Shown in pieces: positions 36,601 through 47,614 of a stretch of DNA of 64,000 nucleotides (the first letter of the stretch is position 1; each line of letters opens with the position of its first letter). The stretch comes from Mantis religiosa (Eukaryota > Arthropoda > Insecta > Mantodea > Mantidae). The position numbers and the translations under genes were made by a program. A model generated the notes under the pieces. It saw only the letters and a list, made by a program, of their open reading frames with translations, had not been told where the DNA came from and made no database searches. The DNA is taken from assembly GCA_030765055.1 (NCBI GenBank), contig CM060947.1, forward strand, positions 98,712,112-98,776,111, given 5' to 3'.

Positions 36601-37920
36601 TATTCATCAGAAGAGACTATTTTCTCTAAATTCGCTATTGATGATAAACATTCAAAAAACTGGTTTAAGGCAACATTTTGGACATTCCAAATAGCTAACT
36701 AATCTTACGAGACTAATATGGCAATCGGTTGTAGAAGATAGTAATTTATCCAGTGATGGAAACAATATAGCAGATGTGTGAGAATACCAAATGTAACAGT
36801 CATCTTTCTCTTTACCTAAAATAATTGCATATTTTCATACAAAGCACATATTATCATAAAACTTGCTTATTCCTTGTTACGACAAATATTAGCTGAAATT
36901 AATGTATGACATTCAAGCAGCTGTATTTTATAAATTTAAAAACATTTAGCTGACCGATAACTACTTGCTAGCTATATGTGGTATTGCCTACGTATGATTC
37001 AATGAGGAACAAAGAAAGGTCATTTACCTTTGTAATGTGTACCTAATGCTTAAAATGATAAAAGATTCAAATAAACAACAGTTAATACTGACAATTGCTA
37101 GTAGCGCTAAATTGGTAGTATAAACTGCATTTAGGTATACCTCGATATAAAGGCATTTTTTTCAATTAAATTTACTCAAATGAGTATGAAATTCACTAAA
37201 ACTTAACATGGCATCAAGATACACATTTTATTCATCACTTGCATACTTCAAGTTATTGACAGGTAAACAAGCAATGGTAGAATGTTTGAATAGAGGAGGA
37301 TTCATTAAACCTTTGCATGGGGTCGTGAAGATGCCTCTCAAGTGTGAGAAGTAATATGCAGGTATTTACCCGACTTTGTGTTGTTCCGAGGTCAATCGAT
37401 GCTGCGCAACCTTTTTAATTTTTTTTCTTTTTTTTTTTAATTTAGGGGACTCGAAGCACCCATTTGCGGCGAAATCTGAACATCAAATGTTTAAATATAT
37501 TGTTTGCTTTAAACAACCAAGCGATTGAGAATATAAGTCCAAAGGCTATAGTGCTGTTTTACTGCTGCCTCATCATTCCCACCCAAACCCACAAAAATTA
37601 CGGAAGCATTGATATATGCAAGTATACATAACATTTATCTGAGAATAAACGTTCCTAAGAGATACAATTATACAAATTGTCTCCATTTCTTTTTTCAATT
37701 CGTTCATGTGAATTGTGGATATGGTTTACCTTCAAATTTCCATAATAATTAAACTATGCTACTTTATAAGATAGATAAATGACTAAACGTGCACTTAAAA
37801 CGCCTTAAAATCCAGATCATAATGAGTAATGAAAACAGGTTATGCTTGCCAAATGGAAACCATGCAGTTATTGATGTGGTCAACATGTTTTGCGTTGAGC
37901 TCAGCATGTGGTCTACTCAC
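33612..37920. other. AT-rich stretch, repeat G traces, no exon recognised
   Basis: A reverse repeat G end lies near 34560-34600, and 35100-35600 shares words with 24200-24300 and 29100-29200. A run of ten G lies near 34055. No vestigial exon was recognised on the minus strand. If the gene model below is right, this is intron 1. Confidence 0.45.
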
Positions 37921-38079
37921 ATGTCTGTCGTACTGGTGGCCAAACGGCGACGGAAAGGGGGTGGTGCGTGCCGCGACGCTTGATGCCGGCCCCGTGCCGC
38001 CTCCCGCTGTACTCCCGCGATGCTGATACAGGTAAGGGTAGTACGCCTGATACACCACCTCGGGACAGCTCATCGTCAT
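37921..38079 (-). CDS. vg: Vestigial first coding exon (partial gene)
   Basis: This exon encodes the N-terminus MTMSCPEVVYQAYYPYLYQ, followed by a Gly/Ala/Ser/Thr linker and FGHQYDRH. Insect Vestigial starts with the same pattern, M..SCPEVMY.AYYPYLY...G, and vertebrate VGLL2 and VGLL3 begin MSC..VMY, so the assignment is specific. The frame holds 53 codons and ends at a splice donor AT|GTGAGT (intron from 37920 downward), phase 0. The first ATG (38077-38079) and the one at codon 3 both have A at -3; I chose the first. Vestigial is a nuclear cofactor that binds the TEAD factor Scalloped through its TONDU domain and acts as wing selector in insects. TONDU is in a later exon that I could not find in this window. 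GC content is higher than in the surroundings. Confidence 0.85.
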
Positions 38080-39060
38080 CCTCTCCAGCTTTACAGGCTC
38101 TTTCTCAACGCACCAACATCACTAAACTGCACTCAGCTGCGACCCTCACTTGTTACCTCACTAACGCTACTACCAGATTTTTTCTTAATCGCTACGTGCG
38201 ATGTTCGACTGTTAGTGCGCCGTATCAGTCGTATATTTGATGTTAAACGCTAAGATTTAAGCGTTTTATATTATCCGTTTTAAGCTGTGGCATTAAAATA
38301 CGGTAGCTGTAATTTTAAAGACTAAGATATCAAAAGAGATTCTCTAAACAAGTAACAAATTACTGATACTTATCTGTCACTTTTGAGGTAGTAACCACGT
38401 TTATACTATGCTTTAATGTCAACTAAATTAAGTTTACAGCGTATTCGTTACACGAAATTTATATTGGTTTAAAACCACAATCTATATAACGATTATTTAC
38501 GAAAATATTTACTGTGCCCTGCGAAGACACTAGAGCACTATTTGCTATAATCCACGAATTTTTATTGCTCCACAACACACGCTGCAGGGATTCACATCAC
38601 AGTCTTGCCAACACTAGCGTTTCGATCGTAGGCACACCAGCACAATCACATGGTTCCGTTCCGATTATATTCTTACGACTGAGTCGTGTGTCTGTGAGGC
38701 CCACTCGCCCTGTCCCCAACCCCCCCACTTCTCAGAGACCGCAAGAAAAACTTTGAAAAAATAAAACATGGCCCCGCCTCGTGCGAGGAAGGGATAGGCG
38801 GGACTGACCGCGCTTCGACCAATGAGAGGCCTTGCTTCATCGCGTGCTCGACCAATAATTGACAGTGTTGAACCACGCCTTACCCCTTCTCGTATCCCCC
38901 AAGTGCATTTTTATTTTGCTGTTCAGACTCCAGAACCTTCTAAGTTTGCGAAGTGTAAATTGACTGTCCAAGGACCTGAAAGTGAATTTTCCGAGCCTCC
39001 ATAAAGTTTCCACCGCGAGGAAAACTTGTTGGGAAAGTTCATTTGCAGCAACCTTCTTCA
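38080..39060 (-). promoter_or_regulatory. vg: Probable 5' UTR and promoter region of vg
   Basis: Upstream of the start codon the sequence is richer in GC and CpG than most of the window. Candidate elements: GC boxes CCCCGCCTC (38772-38780) and AGGCGGGAC (38796-38804), and CCAAT boxes at 38819-38823 and 38852-38856. A TCAGTC word on the minus strand near 38670-38676 fits the arthropod initiator consensus TCAKTY, but no matching downstream element was found at the expected spacing. The transcription start cannot be fixed from sequence. No other protein family was recognised here. Confidence 0.45.
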
Positions 39061-39619
39061 AACTATGCACGTCCCGTGCATAAAATGTAGTTGTTTAATA
39101 ACTCGAGCTGGTATTTGACAAGTGCAATTAATAACCTACAGTCTTTAGCCATTATCTATATAATAGCATGACAAATAAGCTCAAGTAGGTACTGTGTGAA
39201 TTGTTATGAAGGGAAAAACTTCACTTTGATGTGATATGAATAATAATTGCAATATGTAAGTAGCAGCGTGTATTAAGGAGAACGTCGAACAGTATCAATG
39301 GAACTTGGTTACCATTCTCGCTGAAGAAAAATAACATTATATTTAAAATCATAACGAGTTAGTATACCTGTTTCATTTACAGCATAAAAGTATATTTGAT
39401 GCTTAAATATTACATCCTTTGCATTATCTAAATGAAGGCAGTTTAAAGAACTTATTACATATGTAATTTATAAAAAGTCACTGTAATGTTTTTGTTTTCC
39501 ATAGGTGTACTTATTAAATAATTCTCGAATTCATTTCGGGTCCTAACACTTAAACTGTTCACCAAACATAGTTTGAAATTATTTTTTGGACAATATTAAT
39601 TGATGAATTACTGCGTCTG
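39061..39619. other. AT-rich stretch upstream of vg, nothing recognised
   Basis: No repeat or gene identified. Confidence 0.4.
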
Positions 39620-39905
39620 CATCAAAGAAACTGCTTTCTTCACGTCACCATTGTGGGGTGAAGTAACAAAACCCTCTTGTACCGGGGTTCGCGGGTTCAA
39701 ACTCGTTGAAGCACAATGAGTTTTTTCTAGTATAAAAATCCTTGGCATTGCCTCTTCAGGAAGGGAATTACATCGATGGTACCATGTCGTTGGTGTAGGT
39801 ATGGCACGTAAAATAAGCACATGCGTGACAAAAAGGCCTCTCAGCGAAAGCAAGTGGCCTTTCACGCCCAATTTGGAATGGCACACTGAGAACCACAGTA
39901 ATCCA
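39620..39905 (+). mobile_element. SINE family H, copy 1
   Basis: A B-box-like GCGGGTTCAAACTC lies in a tRNA-like head. The body ends GGAATGGCACACTGAGAACC then ACAGTAATCC, which parallels GTGGGATGCTGATAACCACA at the end of 57280-57475. Confidence 0.5.
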
Positions 39906-40261
39906 TAAACAAAAACTGGATATAAATAAAATCAATGATCAAGCTTCAATAGTTTAGGATAGTAATTAACTAATTTGTAATCGAAGTAATTATCAATGAT
40001 TTCCTTCAGAAATCTATGACAAAACTATCTTTGCATAATCGTTAAAGGTTAATTATAATAAAATACTAATAGGCAAATTATTGAGCGAAATAGGTTCCTA
40101 CAACTGAAAGGAGACAATTATTTAAACACTGATAACTTTCAAATGTACTTACATATAGAACATCTTCTAATTATAATAACATCGCAACTAATTTGTAGCC
40201 AGAGCAATAAAGTGGAATCAGTTTCTATCATGTGATTTAGGCTCCTAATGGAGAAGATAGT

Positions 40262-40410
40262 TTTATGTCTGTGACTGACTAAGCTTAGATGAATTCCTAC
40301 TGGATGGAGGCGAACTGTACTCCAGCCTATGAAGGATGCGGTCGATTCGATCCCTCTTCCATCCAGCAGGAATCGATTCAAGTTTAACATTAGCCAGACA
40401 GAGACATCAG
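40262..40410. repeat. Fold-back element
   Basis: The arm ending TTCCTACTGGATGGA (to 40308) is mirrored by TCCATCCAGCAGGAATCGAT (from 40360). Outer parts also pair, with gaps (ATGTCTGTGACTGACTAA versus the inward ATGTCTCTGTCTGGCTAA). The roughly 50-bp arms flank a 50-bp centre containing GGTCGATTCGATCCCTC. No target duplication recognised. Confidence 0.6.
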
Positions 40411-41199
40411 AATGTATTTCCCACGTGATAAGAATTGGTTTCACTTTACTTCTGTGAGCATCTTAGTTACGATATCAGTCTTCGAGTTATTATAAAATGT
40501 CTATAAGGCATGGTATGTATTTGCTGCTCACTTAGCAAAGGGCTGCTTTGAAGAATGGGATTATATTTATGTCGATAGTAATTATTATATAGCTCCTAAA
40601 CTCTCAATTGACACCTATATTTCTAATTTTTTTTAAAAGTGTTCTTGACTTATGAGCTATTTACTAGAGGGTTCAGATTTTACTCATGAATGACACTTTG
40701 ATTACCTTCAACACAAGTAAATCTCAAGTCTGATATGTGTCACATATTACCAACTTCCCCAACCCATTTCAAATCCCCACATAATCTTTCATATGTTATA
40801 GTAATCATAAAACGTGTTTCTTCTGTTCAATTTATAAAATTACCACACACTTTTTAATAGAAATAATATAAAATGAAGCAACATGCACTTATAGGCATGA
40901 AAGACAAACACAACTACACCATACCTACATAACTAACCTAAGACACATTTTTTGCCACTTGTGCTATATTCACAAGAATTTTTCTCTAAATACCATCTGT
41001 GTTTATATCGCTTCTATAAAATACTCTTAGAGATAGGTACTTATTTATCTATCTACTTCAGATTAATGAAGATAAGTAAACATATGTAGACATAATTTAA
41101 TTAAATATTCGTTGTAGGAGGGATACCAAAAGAAACTGAGACAAATATTTACCTAATCAAATATTTAATAACATGTCAGCAATGAAAGAGAGAATGGGG
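40411..41199. other. AT-rich stretch, nothing recognised
   Basis: No gene or bounded repeat identified. Confidence 0.4.
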
Positions 41200-41610
41200 T
41201 AGGGAAAAATATATAGATAAATGTGGCAAAACTGGAAGAGAAGGCATAGCATGGATGAGGGTAGGAATATTATACTTAAAAGGGTTGAGAGGTAATGAGG
41301 TAGGAATATGTGAATTTTGTGGAGATGAAGAAAGCACTGTTCATTACCTGATAGAATGTAAGGAGCTAACAAATGACAGGAGAAAATATGGGATAAGAAA
41401 TGGGACAATGTAAGTAAAGGGTTATTGGCGGTACGCATGCTAACGGGGATGGGAGAAAAGAAAAATAGATGTATAGGAGATTTCTTATATAGGATAAGAG
41501 AAAAGTGGATTAGGATAAAAGAAGAAAAGGTCAAGAAGAAATGGCACCAAGCTGCTCAGGAAAACCAAAGGCTTATAGCAAGGGGACCTGAGTCAGCAAA
41601 TACTTAGGTC
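41200..41610 (+). pseudogene. LINE ORF2 C-terminal fragment with cysteine motif
   Basis: Plus-strand translation reads LRVGILYLKGLRGNEVGICE then FCGDEESTVHYLIEC, a C..C.......H....C motif as at the end of many LINE ORF2 proteins. A basic region ends in KKKWHQAAQENQRLIARGP. One stop (near 41410) and a frame change split it. No reverse transcriptase lies upstream, so it is 5'-truncated. Confidence 0.65.
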
Positions 41611-43099
41611 AGCAATTTCATGTATTTGTACAGGGGGGTATAATACAGCATGTTCTACGTTAAAGTTTATTGTACTGAATTTGTAACTGATACTGTACAA
41701 ATAAATATCATAAATATCATATAATAACATGTCGCTATATTTTTCCTTAAATTTCGATGTCCTTTCTTTGACATCTCGAGAAGTGACTAACAACAGCATT
41801 TCAAAAAAGTTACAAATAAGCAAATCATTTAAACCAATAAAAACAGAATTTTCGAAAATAGTTTATGACGTAAAATGTTGTATAAAATAAATCAAACCAT
41901 GTGCTTTAAAGTACAGCTACATATTTTTTAAATAAAATCTAAAATGTTGGCTGTCCTGTTTACCAATACCTAACAATTAGCTACATAACTATAATTATAT
42001 TAATTCACTTTGGCAAAATCCTTGCATTTTATCCACATTTTTAACCTTTCTTATCTATGTTTAAAATTATCTTTTTATATAGTTATTAGTAGGATGTGTC
42101 TATGACAATTCTAAATTAGTACAGCTGTCCCTGGATTCTCTCTCTCTCTTATTTATGATTTAGCTTGCAATTAGAACTTTATAAAAAGTGCTTTCAAATG
42201 ATGAAAGCTTTGCAAACCATTCCAAAAGTTCAAGATAGAACCATTCATGAGAATATAACAAATAATAAAATATTTCCATGTAAGTAAATGGGACTTTTGT
42301 AGTGGGAGAACTTTCTTGGAAATTATCCTGCTTATCTTTGTAAGTTACTCTACCTAAATACCAAGTTTGATTAATATAATTTTGAGTCGAACTAGTACAC
42401 TACGCTCCATATATCTATTGCAATAATATTAGTTGATATTTTGTCGTTGAGTTAATTATGTTAACAACACACACGGATCTTACAACTTGTAGGTATTTCC
42501 CGTACAATTTCGATATTGATTTCTGGTAGAATATAATACCTCCTTACTTACATATTATGAGAGAACGCAACGAACATTTCTTAAAACGAGGTGTTCTAAT
42601 CAGAATTATTGCATACATTTGAAGTAAAATTTAAAATAAGTAACAATTGTACTGTCCATACGTATGTAGGTACTTTATGAGTGCGGATTTTGCTGAAAAT
42701 CTCCCGGCATGTTAAATTCCATAACGACATCTCTAATGTATCCCATTTTTCGATTTTATGTTGTTTATAGGCTTCAATATGCATATTTCCGGTGAGATTT
42801 CGTTATAAAAGTTTTGGTTCAAATACAATACACCTTGTAAGTGGCTAGCAGGGTAGGTAAAAATACAGAATATGAAACAAAAGCAAACCGGCTGTTTAAG
42901 TAAACACACTTCCATAACTTGCATAAGTAATATTATCTATAGATTTAAGTTTTTGTTAAACATGTTTTTGATAACCTTGCGTCTGTTTATGATACATTCT
43001 AATTCCAGTATCAGGACATCTACAACAATATGGATAAAGCATCTGTTCACAAACCCACCAAAGTCACTGAAAAAAAGGCATATTGTTACTTAACTATAC
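41611..43099. other. AT-rich stretch, nothing recognised
   Basis: No gene or bounded repeat identified. Confidence 0.4.
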
Positions 43100-44440
43100 C
43101 AGGGTTTCTATAGATCTTGGATAATCACGATTCTCACCTTCACGTTGGAGCTTTGGGTTATGCTGAAGAGATTGGGATTGTGAAACTATCAATTCTACCC
43201 CATAATTCCCATAAACTTCAACCGCTTAGTATATCTGTATTTGGTCTATTACAGCCATTTGTTAACAATACTTGATGAGAAATATTCTTTGAAAAAGAAT
43301 GCCAATTTATGTATATTGAGCCAATCACTGCCAAGAATATCAAGACTGGGTTTATGACACTGGGATAAGTCCATTTAAGGCAATGCTACACTGAAAATTC
43401 GCTGAAAATGTTTAAAATCATGGAATTTTCTTTTTTGGCATTTTTGGTAGCTTAGGGTTTGTAGTAATAGATGGCATGCCATTTTTACCATTTGCACCAC
43501 TTTAGGCCATCACGTAACAATTTAAAGTGACCTTTAACAATCGTTAAAAGTAAAATCATTACTTTAAGATTCATTTTCTGAGAAAATGTTTTTCTAACAC
43601 TTTTCAGTATACAAAATGCCCCACGCGTTAAAGTTTTCCGTTTAACTTGGTGAAACTTCCAGGATAGGTCCATAATATGTAAATAAGAAACTTCACATTC
43701 CCCTGTTTTTGTTAATGTTCATGGTTTGAAAATAATATGATGTTAAGTAATAAAATAATTTAATATTTTCAAAATTTTGAGAGCTAACACATGGAAAATA
43801 TTTTAGAACAAATGCTACAAGAATATTCCCATATTCCATATGGGTCTTTTAAAATTGCTCTGTACTAGCCAAAAACAAGGATTCAACTTAAAATCTAATT
43901 TTTTTGACGCGTAGAACATTTTAAATTTTTGCATTATTTTCACAAAAATAATTAATAATTAATGAATTATTTGGTGTAGCAACATAAAAATTTGCATGCA
44001 AGTTCAAAATGATACTCTAATTATGTGGCTAAATTTTCATAATGATAGGTTTATTATTATAGAATTTGGAATTTTCAGTGTAGCCTTGCCTTAGTAGAGA
44101 TATTTTTACAGATTAGGATTACCTGCCATCTGAAGTGGCTAATCGACCTCAAGAAATGCAAATGTTGCCCTTGAGCCTATACACCATACGTCATTAGACC
44201 CACAAACAACAGCAGAACCATAAACTTCAGAAGGACGTCAAATCTGCAGACAAGTCTGAATGGGAGGAACTTCCACTTCAAAATGAGATGAGGTTCATGT
44301 CAGTCCAGCAGAAAATCGCTCGTTTCCAAAAATTGGACCTCGCAAAACAACACGAAAGTCACGTAACTAGTGCAGTTCTTACTGAAATACCTATAAAAGC
44401 TGATTTGGGAAACAAAAAACGTGCTAAAACCAGTAAATAG
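43100..44440 (+). pseudogene. pogo/Tigger-type (DDE_1) transposase, C-terminal part, split
   Basis: The frame reads LDNHDSHLHVGALGYAEEIG then VKLSILPHNSHKLQPLSISV and FGLLQPF. The LDNH motif carries the second catalytic Asp; PPH.SH.LQPLD..VFG..K is the classic third block, here with Ser in place of the Asp. TAKNIKTGF, a frameshift, and DTGISPF follow. A 713-bp element then interrupts, after which RDIFTD, a stop and DYLPSEVANRP continue the family's usual IFT..DFLPS..T.RP. An open stretch (44198-44440) ends KKRAKTSK, and a GFCIECVKPYS cysteine motif lies near 44535-44570. The N-terminal DNA-binding half is missing. Confidence 0.82.
43378..44090. mobile_element. 713-bp inverted-repeat element with TTA duplications
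   Basis: The left end AGGCAATGCTACACTGAAAA and the inward right end GGCAAGGCTACACTGAAAAT are inverted repeats of about 22 bp, continuing through TTC on both. TTA flanks both sides (43375-43377 and 44091-44093). Removing the element with one TTA restores the transposase reading frame across the junction (SPF|SRDIFTD). A TTA target duplication is typical of PIF/Harbinger elements, so this is probably a non-autonomous Harbinger-type element. No open frame inside resembles a transposase. Confidence 0.82.
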
Positions 44441-46849
44441 GCATTTATAGTTCAGCTATAACCAGAAAGATAGAAAAGGAGGCAAACCAATTAAAAATGA
44501 AGAGAACTAGAGAGGTTGAAGAGCCCTCCTCAGGTTTCTGCATTGAGTGCGTTAAACCATACTCAAGATCAAGATCACGAACTATGTACCTACTTTATGT
44601 TTCCAATGATTACTAAGCAATTTTGACAAATGGTATATTTGTGGAAACTGCAACTCTGATACGGCACTGTGACGTGGCATAGGGTCTGATAGATGACTGA
44701 GACTGTATACTTCAAAATATACGTATCTTCCTAATTCAAATAAATATGCAGTAAGTTGATACAATTGTCTTTAAGCAAAGTAACCGTTAATATTTCTTAA
44801 AAAATAAAATGCTTCTTCTTCAAACATACATGCCAAATCCTTAATGACTGATAATAAATCAACACGTTCGCGCAATAATGTACTAAAAAGTTTGGGGGGT
44901 AAATCGGTGAATAAAAAATTGTAATAACTAACCTCGGTCTTCCCTACTTTGTTTTTAGGGGTTCTGAACTGCATATGTATTTTAAGATAAAGTAATGTAA
45001 ACTTGTTAATATGATTTGTGTTTTGTGCTTATTATAACGTGCATTCATGAGATGGATAACACAGAAAATACCACGTTATAGGAATGTCATAAACAACACA
45101 TAGGTCTGTTAGATATTTATTTCCTCCGAAATAAATTTATTTGCGAAAAGTTGGTTATATTCGAGCGACCAGTTCCACCAGCTCATTCAATACTGTATAC
45201 CTGATCCTGTATTTAAGCATTCATGATCTTGAATACCATGCTTAGTAGGTTTCCGGAAGCAGTCGTGACTGTTCGATAGTTAGGAAGCACTAACAGATTT
45301 TGTCACGTGAAGTCTCTGTAGCGTCTGAAGAAAAGTTTATTTTTTGTTTCATGTGGCGCTTTTAATACAACTGTAAGTATATTTCAATAACATTAGCAAT
45401 AACATTTTATGTAGATTGGTATTTAGTGGTGACAAATAGGAGACTGTGAAGTTTTAAGTTATTAGCAAAAGTGTGTAAATTGAACACTTTCTCCATTTTA
45501 GGCTAACAGTTCACGCGGTGTGGGCCAGCTGTAGGAAAAATTGGATCGTCTGAGGGGAGAGGGGTAGCAGGTATATATATCTGTTTGCAGTAAAACCGGT
45601 CTTGCAATGCGAGGAGGGCCTACGTGTGACCGTACAATAGAAAGAGTACTGAAGAGTAGCCTTACTTCTTTGAGTCATTCGCTCTTATTTTAACGAATAT
45701 TATTATTTTGAGCTTCCCTCGCTTTGAAAGTCATGTCTCGCCACTGAGATTTTTTAATCTAAGTTTACGCCAAAATGCCGAAATCTTACTGTCCTGTTTC
45801 CTCCTACTAATACGTGCATGCTTTCAGCAAATAGCTGATCTATCCAACCCATTTACAAAGGCAACTTTCTTGAAATCATTCAGCCGGAAGGGAGAAGTAA
45901 ACAAATTCGGATTTTCATGGTCTATGTTTAAAAGTTGACTATAAGACGACCCTAAAATTAAAACATAAAAAAGCAACAATAAGAACTTAATTATTTAATA
46001 AACCGAACTAAAACTGAGGTTTATTTAATTTTCAAAATAGTGTACACGTCATAATTGTATTTATAGTAGGTACACATACACAACTACTACAAGTAGAAAA
46101 GTAGCTATTATAAGAATAATGATTAGATAATTTTAAAAAATTGAAATATACTGTATGTCCCATGTTCTTGTTTGAAGAATTTAAAAACATTTAAAATGTT
46201 TTTGAAGCAGATCATTCCAAACTAAATTTACCCTTTTAAATCCTCACATTGCCAATGAAAATCAAAAGAGCTTCACAACATACGGCACCACACAAAGATA
46301 AAGGCAATAGGAAACTTTGTGCACTCATTAACGTGAAACTTGGAAAACAACTTGTCTGCTCTGTACTTCCTCTGCAGTAGCTAAAGCAAACAATCCTTTC
46401 CAGACTAAGGGTTAAATAGGAATGATATTTTTTTCTAAGACTGCTAATAAAGAACTTACTCTAATTTTTGTGTTAAATTCTGAGATTTCCGATATTTGAG
46501 AATTTAATCTATAGTACAGTATATTAAAATGAAACTCGAGTATACCTATTGATTACCTATAAACAGAGGCAAGAGTTTCTGTTTTTAACGATTTTTTCGC
46601 GAATTTTTACGATTTTATCCTTTTTTCGAGAGTAATTTTTTTAGCATTAAATTAGAAAAATTTTATTTTTTAGTCTGCATAGAAAAAGTTCACATTTCTA
46701 ACAAATAACATAAACAACAACATTCATGTCTTCATAGAATGAAGGAAGTCGTAAAAAAATGTTAACAACTTTAATGAAAACAAAATAAGTTGTAACAGTT
46801 AACAAAGCCTATACAGTGACATCATCATGCGCATTCAAATAACAGCTTT
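44441..46849. other. AT-rich stretch, nothing recognised
   Basis: No gene or bounded repeat identified beyond the cysteine-motif remnant noted for the preceding transposase. Confidence 0.4.
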
Positions 46850-47614
46850 AAGTGATGCAACAATAAACTGACACCCAACAGCACCCTGCTGGTCCGCTAT
46901 ACTGAGAACTGTTTGTTCAATGCTAACTGGAAATGTTATTTATTGGATAGCACACCGTGCACAGCTAAAGCTCCTATTATGCTGACTAAAGGTACTGAGA
47001 AGATTAAACTTCTTGGAAATTGCTCTCAGACATTACGAGTACATTAACATGAAAAGATTGTCCCTCAGGTCTTAAGAATGTGTTCCGAAGGTTAAAAATG
47101 AATACAAAAAGTACCTCACTGAAAACCTCCCAGATTTAGAAGCTAAACTGTTCCCATTGCCTGTACTGTCACGCTGGTTTAGCTGCTTTAGTTCAGTAGT
47201 TTACATTGCCAGATATTTTTATGCAATTGTCGATATCTTTTCTAAAAAGAAAAAGCTTCAGTTCCTGCACAAAATTTGTTAAATGATCATTTTTGCGATT
47301 CCAAGTGCTGCAATATTGTAAAGGAACAGGCAACATTTGTTTCTGGAAATTGCAAATTGATAACAGATCCAATATTAGAATTTCAATCTAAACAAAAACC
47401 TGTGGCTCAGCCTGTTTTATCCCGAATTAACTCGCTGAGAGCCAAATGTGAAATATTAGAGTGGTCACTTTGGAAACAGAGTAAGTGCACTTGTAGATCA
47501 TATCATAGATCCTAATATTAGAGAAGCAGTAGAACAGAATCTAAAAGTTTGCTTTTGTCTAAGTTGAACTCTTTATGGCAAAAGAAACTGAAGATTCAAA
47601 AACCATAAAACCTT

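Noticed and set aside
37908..38240. Plus-strand open frame over the vg exon, with a CAG|GTAAGG donor-like site near 38030
   Set aside because: It is the antisense of the vg exon; the minus strand carries the recognisable Vestigial motif and a proper donor.
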